Assembly: GCF_900155595.1 (NCBI RefSeq)
Contig: NZ_FTPB01000004.1
Coordinates: 930,001-994,000 of the forward strand
Source: Actinomyces mediterranea
GTDB lineage: Bacteria; Actinomycetota; Actinomycetes; Actinomycetales; Actinomycetaceae
DNA length: 64,000 bases
Direction of reading: 5' to 3'
The notes beneath the pieces are model-generated. The model was given only the letters and a program-made list of their open reading frames with translations. It had not been told where the DNA came from and did not search any database. Both the position numbers and the translations under genes were made by a program. Of the stretch, positions 18,461-26,031 are shown piece by piece; position 1 is the stretch's first letter; every line of letters begins with the position of its first letter.

Positions 18461-20442
18461 CAGGCAGGTATGAGGTGCGCTCACTCATCGGGCGCGGCGG
18501 CATGGCCGAAGTGCATCTGGGGTTCGACTGGCGACTCTCGCGCACAGTCGCGATCAAAATGCTGAGGAGCGACCTCGCACAAGACTCCGTGTTCCTTGCT
18601 CGTTTCCGCAGGGAGGCACAATCCGCTGCCTCCCTCAACCATCCGAATATCGTCGCCGTCTACGACACCGGCGAAGAGATCGTCACAGGAGCCAATGGGC
18701 GGGCCCTCTCCGTCCCCTACATCGTGATGGAATACGTCGAAGGGCACACCGTCAAAGAACTGCTCTCGGACGGCACCCCCGTGCCGATCAATGAAGCCAT
18801 CCAGATCGTTTCCGGCGTCCTGTCCGCCCTCGAATACTCCCATGCCCAGCACCTCGTCCACCGCGATATCAAGCCGGGCAACATCATGTTGACCAACACC
18901 GGCAAGGTGAAGGTCATGGACTTCGGCATCGCCCGAGCCCTGACCGACTCCCAGGCGACGATGACTCAGACGAATGCCGTCGTCGGCACCGCCCAGTACC
19001 TCTCCCCCGAACAGGCGCGCGGCGAGCAGGTCGATGCGCGTTCGGACTTATACTCGACCGGCGTCGTCCTCTTCGAACTGCTCACGGGCCGCCCGCCATT
19101 CATCGGCGATTCAGCGGTGTCGGTGGCGTACCAGCATGTCCAGCAGCTCGCACCGACGCCCTCGTCGATCACCCCGGACGTGCCCGAGGCTCTGGACCGC
19201 GTCGTCATGAAGGCCCTCGCGAAGGATCGCGACGAGCGCTACACCTCGGCGGGCTCCATGATGGCCGACCTCATGCGCGCCTCCCATGACGGGCGGGTCA
19301 GTGCACCCGATGTCGCCGTGTGGGAGCAGCAGACGACGAAACTACCGCCAACGGAGGAAGTAGGACCCACCCAGACTCTTCCCGCTGCCGCTCTCAGCCC
19401 CTCCACTGCGACCTCGACGATCGCCGCGATCAATGGCGAAAAGGAGCAGAAGAAGAAGCACACCGGCGCCATTGTCGGCGTCATCGTCATCGCGGTCCTT
19501 CTCATTGCGGGCATCTGGTATGCGCTGACCAACACCGGCGGGCAGCAGACGGAGACGGTCGCCGTTCCCGCCAACCTCGTCGGCATGACTCAAGCAGAAG
19601 CGAAGTCGGCGATCGAGGCCGCAGGCCTCGTCTTCGCGATCTCGAGCGAAACGGTCTCCTCTGAGGAGGTCCCCGAGGGGAATGTTGCCGAGACGAACCC
19701 CGCGTCGGGGACCTCCGCTGAAAAGGGCTCAACAGTCGAAGTGAAACTGTCGAGCGGATCCGCGTCGGTAACGATCCCGGATAACCTCATCGGCATGAAG
19801 CCCGAAGAGGCCCAGGCGGCGATTGAGGCCCTTGGGCTGAAGTGGCGCACCTCATCAGAAAGGGTCGCATCGGAAAGTGTCAGCGAGGGCAGCGTCGCTG
19901 AACTCAACCCGTCTGCGGGATCCAAGGTGAAGAAGGGTGAGACTGTCACCGGCAAGCTCTCCTCGGGTTCGGATAATGTGACGATCCCTGACATCATCGG
20001 CATGACGCAGGATCAGGCTCGCGAGAAGCTCGCCGACGTGGGCCTGCAGGTCGGCTCCGTCGAAACCGCCGACGACCCCTCCCAGGAGCAGAACCACGTG
20101 ACTACGACAGTCCCCGCCATTGGTGAAAGAGCGAAGAAGGGCGATTCGGTGACGCTGACACTCGCCTCGGGCAAGGTCGTCATCCAGTCCGGCATCGTCG
20201 GTATGGAGCAGGCCGCCGTGTCTGCGGCGCTGTCGAATCTGACGCTGTCGGCAACCGTGGAGGAGCAGTACTCAGACACGGTTGAGAAGGGATACGTCAT
20301 TTCTGTCAGCCCCGGCGAGGGCTCGATCGTGCCTCAGCGGTCGACGGTGATAGTCACCGTGTCCAAGGGTAAAAAACCCGCATCGAATACCGGAGGCACG
20401 TCGAATACGGGGCAGACCGGGGGGACGAACTCCGGGCACTGA
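18436..20442 (+). CDS. pknB: Membrane Ser/Thr protein kinase PknB with PASTA domains
   Basis: This 668-residue kinase senses the cell wall through its outer domain. The kinase domain (about 10-275) shows LIGRGGMAEVHLG, VAIKML, HRDIKPGNIML (about 141) and DFGIARA. A membrane helix lies at about 345-366, followed by four PASTA repeats (about 375-640), each with a recognisable G-M-T/K/E-x-x-x-A core. The C-terminus is a G/T/N-rich tail. The start is ATG 18436, preceded by GAGGAGG (18422-18428). PASTA domains bind muropeptides and lipid II in homologues. It is the last gene of the operon, followed by a hairpin. Confidence 0.95.
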   Translation: MADSARRLAGRYEVRSLIGRGGMAEVHLGFDWRLSRTVAIKMLRSDLAQDSVFLARFRREAQSAASLNHPNIVAVYDTGEEIVTGANGRALSVPYIVMEYVEGHTVKELLSDGTPVPINEAIQIVSGVLSALEYSHAQHLVHRDIKPGNIMLTNTGKVKVMDFGIARALTDSQATMTQTNAVVGTAQYLSPEQARGEQVDARSDLYSTGVVLFELLTGRPPFIGDSAVSVAYQHVQQLAPTPSSITPDVPEALDRVVMKALAKDRDERYTSAGSMMADLMRASHDGRVSAPDVAVWEQQTTKLPPTEEVGPTQTLPAAALSPSTATSTIAAINGEKEQKKKHTGAIVGVIVIAVLLIAGIWYALTNTGGQQTETVAVPANLVGMTQAEAKSAIEAAGLVFAISSETVSSEEVPEGNVAETNPASGTSAEKGSTVEVKLSSGSASVTIPDNLIGMKPEEAQAAIEALGLKWRTSSERVASESVSEGSVAELNPSAGSKVKKGETVTGKLSSGSDNVTIPDIIGMTQDQAREKLADVGLQVGSVETADDPSQEQNHVTTTVPAIGERAKKGDSVTLTLASGKVVIQSGIVGMEQAAVSAALSNLTLSATVEEQYSDTVEKGYVISVSPGEGSIVPQRSTVIVTVSKGKKPASNTGGTSNTGQTGGTNSGH

Positions 20443-20452
20443 CGCCGCGACT

Positions 20453-20484
20453 GAGAGGGAGGGAATACGCCCCCGCCCTCTCTC
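20453..20484 (+). terminator. Likely terminator after pknB
   Basis: GAGAGGG (20453-20459) and CCCTCTC form the arms of a GC-rich hairpin starting 11 nt after the pknB stop. There is no clear T run on the plus strand, so termination strength is uncertain. The convergent small gene ends at 20548. Confidence 0.45.
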
Positions 20485-20547
20485 CATGAACCCGCTCGCC
20501 AGCCTGTACTCGCCTCCGATGGCAGCACGCGCGCGTTCCGCGAGCGC

Positions 20548-20700
20548 TCAGACGGCGGCGGATCCCAACTCGAAGTACTCCTGCGCCCAGGGGTACACCC
20601 AGGTGAACAGCACCCACACGGCAACCCCGACAAGGGCGGCGAATTCAATGACCTTCAGCCACACCGGGCCGGGCAGGTGCCGGAAAATCCATGCGTACAC
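20548..20700 (-). CDS. Small membrane protein of 50 residues
   Basis: GTG 20700 is preceded by AAAGGAG at good spacing and opens a 50-residue frame beginning YAWIFRHLPGPVWLKV. A single hydrophobic segment (about 17-37, EFAALVGVAVWVLFTWVY) follows, ending EYFELGSAAV. Small proteins of this type, with an RHLPGPxW motif before one helix, occur beside the class E sortase gene in many actinobacteria. The function is unknown to me. It lies 18 nt downstream of the sortase stop on the same strand and is probably cotranscribed with sortase and DUF881. Confidence 0.75.
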   Translation of the reverse strand: MYAWIFRHLPGPVWLKVIEFAALVGVAVWVLFTWVYPWAQEYFELGSAAV

Positions 20701-20718
20701 GCGTCGCTCCTTTCGAGA

Positions 20719-21486
20719 TCAGCTAGCGGGTTCGTCGACGAGCTCGAGTGGAACGCCCGTGTCCTTCGGCGTCCACGACGCCAACTGGAGGTGGACGATG
20801 TAGCGCTCCGAATTGCCGTACTCGGGGTGACACGTCGTCATCGTCATCCAGCGCTCCGTGGGGGCCTGACTGAAGGTGATGTCCCCGATGACGGGGGCGA
20901 CGACGCGGATATTCTCAGGGTCGTCGGCTGCGACGATCTCGTGGCTGCGCATCGTGTACACGAGGTAGTGCGTGTCGAGTTCGACGATGACCGAATCGCC
21001 GTCGGTGAGCCGGTCGATCCAGCGGAAGTTATTGCCGTAGGTGCGCCGATGGCCGGCGACGGAGAAGTTGCCGATTTGGCCGGCTTGCGCGGTCTCTTTG
21101 TAGTGGCCCGCGAATCCCTGGTCGAGGACGTAGGAGGAGGTCCCCTCGGCGAGCGGGATCTTCATCCAGTCCCACGAGGGGACGTGGATGAGGCCGTAGA
21201 TCTCATTGTCGGCGATTTCCCTGTCGAATGGGGGCGGGTCGTCTGTGCGCACCTCTCCGGCATTCGTCGTCGTGGGCCGGTGCTCTTGGGAGTACTTCTC
21301 GATGGCGGCGGCCCGGGGTCCCTCGACCTGGTAGGACGTCCAGTACAGCTGCCAGAATGCGAATCCGGCGAGGACGAGGGCGGCGGTGATGAGCAGTTCA
21401 CCGATGACCCCGAGGATGTTGGAGACAATGCTCGATGAGCGCGATGACCTCCCGGCGTGCGCCGCCCCTCGGCGTCTACTCATCAT
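20719..21486 (-). CDS. Class E sortase
   Basis: This 255-residue transpeptidase has an N-terminal basic region and one membrane helix (about 25-48). The sortase domain has the catalytic His in FSVAGHRRTYG (about 143), the catalytic Cys in TMTTCHPEYG (about 215) and the Arg in NSERYIVH (about 226). Class E sortases anchor LAXTG-type proteins to peptidoglycan in actinobacteria. The position between a small membrane protein and DUF881/crgA, near pknB, is the usual location. No gene in this window shows an obvious C-terminal LPXTG/LAXTG sorting signal. The start overlaps the DUF881 stop; ATG 21483 is an alternative start one codon later. Confidence 0.9.
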   Translation of the reverse strand: MMSRRRGAAHAGRSSRSSSIVSNILGVIGELLITAALVLAGFAFWQLYWTSYQVEGPRAAAIEKYSQEHRPTTTNAGEVRTDDPPPFDREIADNEIYGLIHVPSWDWMKIPLAEGTSSYVLDQGFAGHYKETAQAGQIGNFSVAGHRRTYGNNFRWIDRLTDGDSVIVELDTHYLVYTMRSHEIVAADDPENIRVVAPVIGDITFSQAPTERWMTMTTCHPEYGNSERYIVHLQLASWTPKDTGVPLELVDEPAS

Positions 21487-22225
21487 GGTCCACCACCTGT
21501 GCGTATGAATTCGTCGTCTTCGTGTTCGCGGCCGGGAAGGAGAGGTCGTCCGAGCTCTCCATTGTCCAGCCCAACCCGTAGAGTGTCACATATTCCTTGT
21601 AGTTGACGATACGAGGGTTGGAATTCACAGCATTCTTCAAGGAGTCGATGTCGCCGATCGCCTCGATGACATAGGGCGGGGCGTAGGACTCCCCATCGAC
21701 GAGGATGACATTGCCGATGCATCGGATGACGGTTCTGCCGGTGACGCGCACCCCCTGAACGGTCATCGCTTCTGCCCCGCCGTTCCACAGGGCGTTCATG
21801 ACGTCCTCGATGTCCTGCTGGTGGATGACGAGGTCGTTCGCGGTCGCACCCTCGGGGATCGAATCGAGGTTCGCGTCGGTGAGGGTGATGCGCACGCCCG
21901 GGCCGCTCACCGTGCGCGTCGAAATGCCGGGCACAGTTGTCGAGGCGGCCGGTTCGGCGTCGACGGAGTAGGCGGCGAGGTCGGCGCGCAGGCCCGATAC
22001 TTGGGCGTCGAGGTCGGCGACGCCCTCTTGGGTGGACTTGACGAGGGCGACGAGGCTCGCGTCATTCGCCTCGGTGTCGCGGTTGGTCGAAGCGGAGACG
22101 GCGAAGAGCATGCCGGAGGCGATGGTGACGATGAGGATGGAGGCCGCTGAGCGCGCTGAGAGTCGTCGCGATGAGCCCGCGGCCATCTTTCCCGTGTCGG
22201 AGTGCGACGATGACGGGTCGGTCAT
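21476..22225 (-). CDS. DUF881 family membrane protein
   Basis: This 249-residue protein has an N-terminal basic stretch, one membrane helix (about 25-48: SAASILIVTIASGMLFAVSA) and a heptad-like segment (about 60-85). The DUF881 domain contains VRITLTDANLD, ANDLVIHQQDIEDVMNALW, GGAEAMTVQG and RCIGNVILVDG. DUF881 proteins lie near crgA and the division genes in actinobacteria; their role is not established. ATG 22225 is preceded by GGAGGAGGG. It is divergent from crgA across about 120 bp and heads a minus-strand operon with sortase and the small membrane protein. Confidence 0.9.
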   Translation of the reverse strand: MTDPSSSHSDTGKMAAGSSRRLSARSAASILIVTIASGMLFAVSASTNRDTEANDASLVALVKSTQEGVADLDAQVSGLRADLAAYSVDAEPAASTTVPGISTRTVSGPGVRITLTDANLDSIPEGATANDLVIHQQDIEDVMNALWNGGAEAMTVQGVRVTGRTVIRCIGNVILVDGESYAPPYVIEAIGDIDSLKNAVNSNPRIVNYKEYVTLYGLGWTMESSDDLSFPAANTKTTNSYAQVVDHDE

Positions 22226-22346
22226 TGCACCCTCCTCCGTGTCGAACTTTTGCTAGCCGTTACTGGAAGACTACGCTACGAATGGTGTCGTTTCCGCGAC
22301 ACGACCCGGTAATCAATACCATCGGATACAAGTGTCAAGGAGTGAC

Positions 22347-22610
22347 GTGGCTGAGTCGAAGAAGCGTAAGAAGAACGGCAGGGAAGCCGCAGACGATACC
22401 GAGCTCCATGCATGGACCGAGGGCATTCCGCTGAGCCCACGCTGGTGGGCGCCCGCATTCGTCACCCTGCTGATCCTCGGCCTGGTGTGGCTGATGGTGT
22501 ACTACATTTCCGGCGGCGCCTACCCGATCCCCACCATCTCCTGGTGGAATATGGTGATCGGCCTGGCCATCATGTTGGTCGGCTTCCTCATGACCCTGCG
22601 CTGGCGCTGA
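22347..22610 (+). CDS. crgA: Cell division protein CrgA
   Basis: This 87-residue membrane protein has a basic, charged N-terminus (AESKKRKKNGRE), the conserved SPRWWAP segment and two membrane helices (about 37-57 and 66-84), ending LMTLRWR. CrgA is an actinobacterial divisome factor that binds FtsZ, FtsI and CwsA. GTG 22347 is chosen because AAGGAG (22337-22342) lies just before it; an upstream GTG at 22332 would place that site inside the gene. A strong hairpin follows. Confidence 0.93.
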   Translation: MAESKKRKKNGREAADDTELHAWTEGIPLSPRWWAPAFVTLLILGLVWLMVYYISGGAYPIPTISWWNMVIGLAIMLVGFLMTLRWR

Positions 22611-22622
22611 CGCGCCCGCAAT

Positions 22623-22664
22623 AAGAGGGGCTCGGACGGATTCTCATCCGTCCGAGCCCCTCTT
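22623..22664. terminator. Strong bidirectional terminator
   Basis: A perfect 19-bp stem (22623-22641 against 22646-22664) with a TCTC loop separates crgA (+) from the convergent gene ending at 22684. The arms begin AAGAGGGG and end CCCCTCTT, giving short A/T flanks on both sides, so it could serve both strands. Confidence 0.85.
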
Positions 22665-22683
22665 GTCAGTGAGCTGTCAGGCG

Positions 22684-23304
22684 TCAGTCCTCATCGAGGG
22701 CGGCCTGTGCAACGCCCTCGACCTTCTCGGCCTCGGTGGCGGGGACGAAGGAATCGGTCTCGAGATCGGCCCAGTACTCCTCCGCCCAGGGATCCTCAAT
22801 GGGCTGGCTGCGCTTCCACAGGATGTAGCCCGCTCCGGCGATGGTCCCCGCCAGGGCGGTCCACCCGATGGCGCGCAGGAAGCGGCGCTTCTTGCGGACC
22901 TTGCGGGTAGGAGTGGTCAGTGCGACCTGGGAGAGTTCGCCGGCACGGCGCGCGCGGGCGGCGAGAGTGCCGTCGCTGGTGAGGGCGGCCCCGCCCTCGG
23001 CGACTGCGCGGTTGATGCGGGGCAGATAGTCGTCGACGACGACGACCCGCGCCTGCTCAATGGCGGGCTTCGCCCTGTCGAGGGCGGCCTGCGCACGCAC
23101 CGCCGCATCATCAACGGCAGGGGTGGCGCGTTCGATCGCATGAGCGAGGGCGGCCTGTGCGCGCGGCGCCGCCCAGTCGATTCCCTGTTCAGCGAGGTCG
23201 GTGGCCTTGACGGCCACTCGGCCGGCGTGCAGTGCGACGGCGTCGCGCAGCTGCAGAGCCTCTAAGCGAAGCTTGTCCGTGTCGAAGTTCGGCGTATTGG
23301 CCAT
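22684..23304 (-). CDS. Hypothetical protein with one C-terminal membrane helix
   Basis: This is a 206-residue protein that I do not assign to a family. ATG 23304 is preceded by GGAG at 6 nt. The first 140 residues are alanine-rich and helical with repeating short units (RAQAALAHAIERA, RAQAALDRAKPAIEQA), suggesting a long coiled or amphipathic helix. A basic KVRKKRR lies just before a membrane helix (about 155-173, IGWTALAGTIAGAGYILW), followed by an acidic tail (EDPWAEEYWADLETDS). The basic-then-hydrophobic order suggests the helical part stays in the cytoplasm. It is monocistronic and convergent with crgA. Confidence 0.75.
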   Translation of the reverse strand: MANTPNFDTDKLRLEALQLRDAVALHAGRVAVKATDLAEQGIDWAAPRAQAALAHAIERATPAVDDAAVRAQAALDRAKPAIEQARVVVVDDYLPRINRAVAEGGAALTSDGTLAARARRAGELSQVALTTPTRKVRKKRRFLRAIGWTALAGTIAGAGYILWKRSQPIEDPWAEEYWADLETDSFVPATEAEKVEGVAQAALDED

Positions 23305-23455
23305 GATGTCTCCGAATCTGTCTGGAGTGGTGGAGGCGCCGCCAGACGCCACTTCCCTCTATTGTGCTACGAAGTGATGTGATCTGCAGCCCACGGGAGG
23401 ACTTCTTTTCGACGCTCGTCATGCTTGCCGCCCTCGTTTCTGGAACGATGGAGCC

Positions 23456-23977
23456 ATGGAAGCAACACTGCACACCTCAATGGGTGACATCACCCTGGAA
23501 CTGTTCCCCAACCACGCGCCGAACACGGTGAACAACTTCGTGTCCCTCGCACGCGGCGAGCGCGAGTGGGTCGACCCGTCGACCGGCCAGAAGACGACCC
23601 GCCCCCTCTACGACGGCACGATCTTCCACCGCGTCATCTCGGGCTTCATGATCCAGGGCGGAGATCCGCTTGGCACCGGAACCGGAGGCCCCGGATACCA
23701 GTTCAATGATGAGATTCACCCCGAGTTGAACTTCAACGAGCCCTACCTGCTCGCCATGGCGAATGCGGGCAAGCGCATGGGCAAGGGGACGAACGGCTCC
23801 CAGTTCTTCATCACCGTCGCCGCGACGCCCTGGCTGCTCGGTAACCACACGATCTTCGGGAAGGTCACCGACCAGGCCTCGAAGGATGTCGTCGACGCGA
23901 TCGCGACGACTGCGACCGGTCGCAATGACCGCCCCGTCCAGGATGTCGTCATCGAGTCGGTCACCATCACCGACTGA
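23456..23977 (+). CDS. ppiA: Cyclophilin-type peptidyl-prolyl isomerase
   Basis: This 173-residue cytosolic cyclophilin has the motifs FHRVISGFMIQGGDPLGTGTGGPGY (active-site Arg and FMIQGGD, about residues 62-85), GTNGSQFFI (about 118) and W121-type residue in TPWLLGNHTIFG. It catalyses cis-trans isomerisation of prolyl bonds in folding proteins. The gene location between crgA and the rhomboid gene matches mycobacterial ppiA. There is no signal peptide. A GC-rich hairpin follows the stop. Confidence 0.95.
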   Translation: MEATLHTSMGDITLELFPNHAPNTVNNFVSLARGEREWVDPSTGQKTTRPLYDGTIFHRVISGFMIQGGDPLGTGTGGPGYQFNDEIHPELNFNEPYLLAMANAGKRMGKGTNGSQFFITVAATPWLLGNHTIFGKVTDQASKDVVDAIATTATGRNDRPVQDVVIESVTITD

Positions 23978-23992
23978 TCGCCTGTGAGTATG

Positions 23993-24026
23993 CGCCGGGG
24001 CGGGGCCGTCGGCTCCGCCCCGCGGC
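23993..24026 (+). terminator. Possible terminator after ppiA
   Basis: GGGGCGGGGCC and GGCTCCGCCCC form an 11-bp stem (one G-T pair) around a short loop within 23993-24026. There is no T run, so Rho-independent function is uncertain. Confidence 0.35.
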
Positions 24027-24076
24027 GTCTCACCCGGCGTCCACACCGACCTCGTCACCACCGCTGAGGAGCCCCC

Positions 24077-24931
24077 ATGTCGATGCCCACCTACGGACAG
24101 CGCTCGAACCCGAATGCTGCGCCGGACTGCCCGCGCCATCCCGGCGCCCGTTCCATCGACTACTGCAAGCGCTGCAATCGCCCCATGTGCATCGACTGCG
24201 CGATCCGCACCGAAGTGCGCTCCATCTGCGTCGACTGTGCGGGCAGGTCGAAGCGCCGACTGTCGGCGCGCGGCCCCGTCGTCACGAACGCGATCATCGC
24301 GGTGTGCGTGGCCCTCTTCGCCCTCGGCTTCATCGCCCCCGCCATTGACAGACTCCTGCTGTTCACCCCGGGCTCGGCCTACCTCCAGCCGTGGCGCTTC
24401 CTCACAACGGCATTCCTGCACTCCGGCCTCTTCCACATCGCCTTCAATATGCTCGCCCTGTTCTGGGTGGGCAGGCCTCTGGAAGCGGCGTTGGGGCATT
24501 GGCGCTTCGCCGCCCTCTACATTCTCAGTGCGATCGGCGGCTCGTGGGCGGTCCTCGCCTGGGGAGTCGTTCAGCCCTCTACTCTGCTCGCCGCCACCGT
24601 CGGCGCTTCGGGCGCAGTCTTCGGGCTCTTCGGAGCCGTATTCCTGCTTCAGCGAGAAGCGGGCCTCGATACGAGGTCGGTCGCCATCCTCGTCGGCGTG
24701 AACCTGCTCTACGGCTTCATCGCGTCGGGCGTGTCCTGGCAGGCCCACCTCGGCGGCCTCATCGCGGGCCTCGCCGTCACGTGGGTGTACCTGCGCATCG
24801 GGAGGCCCCGCCCGGGTGTCACCGCCCGCGCCCAGGAGCGCAAAGCCATCTGGACGACGCTCGGCATGTTCGCCGCCCTCGCCGGACTCATCGCCCTCAC
24901 CTACCGGGTGATCTTCGAGGTCCTCGGCTGA
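24077..24931 (+). CDS. Rhomboid-family intramembrane serine protease
   Basis: This 284-residue membrane protease begins with a B-box-like zinc finger (about 15-55: CPRHPGARSIDYCKRCNRPMC, ICVDC). Six or more helices follow. The catalytic serine is in VGASGAVFGLFG (about 174-185) and the catalytic histidine in WQAHLGGLIAG (about 220-230). HIAFNMLALFWVG is the conserved HxxxN loop region. ATG 24077 follows GAGGAG (24066-24071). The N-terminal zinc-binding extension is common in actinobacterial rhomboids near ppiA. Substrates are unknown. Confidence 0.92.
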   Translation: MSMPTYGQRSNPNAAPDCPRHPGARSIDYCKRCNRPMCIDCAIRTEVRSICVDCAGRSKRRLSARGPVVTNAIIAVCVALFALGFIAPAIDRLLLFTPGSAYLQPWRFLTTAFLHSGLFHIAFNMLALFWVGRPLEAALGHWRFAALYILSAIGGSWAVLAWGVVQPSTLLAATVGASGAVFGLFGAVFLLQREAGLDTRSVAILVGVNLLYGFIASGVSWQAHLGGLIAGLAVTWVYLRIGRPRPGVTARAQERKAIWTTLGMFAALAGLIALTYRVIFEVLG

Positions 24932-24978
24932 GGCTCGCGAGCCGCAGAATTCCAACAATCCTTCATTTTCACACGGGT

Positions 24979-25077
24979 TTGTCCACTGTTTTCACGCGCG
25001 CCGCTCCGCATTGGAACGACCCTCGTGGAATTACATACGTGTTGTTCATCCCCAGGTGTGTACACAGCTGTGGATAA
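24979..25077. other. DnaA-box-like sites in the rhomboid-HAD intergenic region
   Basis: TGTGGATAA at 25069-25077 is a perfect DnaA box (TTATCCACA on the other strand), and TTGTCCACT at 24979-24987 differs by one base from the actinobacterial box TTGTCCACA. The two genes converge here, so these are unlikely to be promoter elements. No other feature is visible in the gap 24932-25091. Confidence 0.4.
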
Positions 25078-25091
25078 CTGTGCGGCCCTGC

Positions 25092-25970
25092 TCAGTCGAG
25101 CCCGATGAGCGTCCTCAACACGGTCACGACGCCGCCCTCGTTATTCGATGGCGCGATGTAGCGAGCAGCCCCGATGACATCCGCGTGACCACTGGCCATT
25201 GCGAATGACCAGTCGGCCTCGTCGAACATCGACAAGTCGTTGTGGAAGTCCCCGAAGGCGGCCGCACGCTCGGGCCCGATGTCGAGGGCCTCGCGCAGGG
25301 CGCGCACCGCGCAGCCCTTATCGACGCCGCGGATCTGCAGGTCCGCCCAGTTGAGCCCGGACACCGCGTACTGGTGAGTGTCGGCAAAGCGGGCAAGGGT
25401 CCGCTCAGCCAGGGGCAGCACCGGATCGAGGCACATGATGGCGAGTTTGACGATGTCGTCGTCAATCTCACCGCTCTCCATGGCGCGCAGCACCGAGTGC
25501 TGGTCCTCGATCTTCGCAGTGCGGTGGTAGTAGGGCATGACTTCATCGACGAAGCGATCGTCCGTGCGCTCCACATAGGCGGATTGCTTGCCGCACAGGA
25601 CCAGTCCTCCGTCGATCCCGGTGGCGACGGCCTCGCGGACGAGGTCGATCGCCCGGTCGATCGTCTCGTGGTCGACGGGGCTGGAGGAGACTTCCTCCCC
25701 TCCCCTCATGACGATCGCCCCGTTCTCGCCGATAACCGTCATATCGGGACGATCGGGGAACAGATCGAGCAGCGTCCACGCCTGGCGCCCCGAGGCGGGT
25801 GCGAAGACGATGCCGCACCGGTCGAGTTCGTCGAGGAGCTCGTCGAGGCCGTCGGGGAAGTTCTTCTCGTCATCGAGGAGGGTCCCGTCCATGTCGACGG
25901 CGACGAGGGCGAGGTCGCAGGAGTCGGCGACACCGGTGAGGTCAGTGGGCTCAGGAAGCGTCATACCCAT
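25092..25970 (-). CDS. HAD-superfamily phosphatase, Cof type
   Basis: This 292-residue cytosolic hydrolase has motif I AVDMDGTLLDDEKNF (about 25-39, nucleophile Asp), motif II PASGRQAW, a C2-type cap and motif III/IV GCAVRALREALDI with FGDFHNDLSMFDEAD (about 240-254). Cof/YidA-type HADs dephosphorylate sugar phosphates, nucleotides or cofactor precursors; the substrate here is unknown. ATG 25970 is preceded by GGGGAG; ATG 25964 two codons later is the alternative. It ends just upstream of the hsdR stop region and appears to be an independent unit. Confidence 0.9.
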   Translation of the reverse strand: MGMTLPEPTDLTGVADSCDLALVAVDMDGTLLDDEKNFPDGLDELLDELDRCGIVFAPASGRQAWTLLDLFPDRPDMTVIGENGAIVMRGGEEVSSSPVDHETIDRAIDLVREAVATGIDGGLVLCGKQSAYVERTDDRFVDEVMPYYHRTAKIEDQHSVLRAMESGEIDDDIVKLAIMCLDPVLPLAERTLARFADTHQYAVSGLNWADLQIRGVDKGCAVRALREALDIGPERAAAFGDFHNDLSMFDEADWSFAMASGHADVIGAARYIAPSNNEGGVVTVLRTLIGLD

Positions 25971-26031
25971 GATTCTCCCCGATCTCCATGTCATCGTATG
26001 CTTCCGACACCTCTGGAGGCATTAATCTCCC

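Noticed and set aside
22623-22664. The 19-bp perfect inverted repeat as an insertion-sequence end or operator
   Set aside because: Its position between two convergent stop codons and its stem-loop shape fit a shared terminator better.
23477-24958. A 493-codon open frame on the minus strand over ppiA and the rhomboid gene
   Set aside because: It lies antisense to two well-supported genes with clear motifs, is full of charged low-complexity stretches, and has no ribosome site. It is a GC-rich codon shadow.
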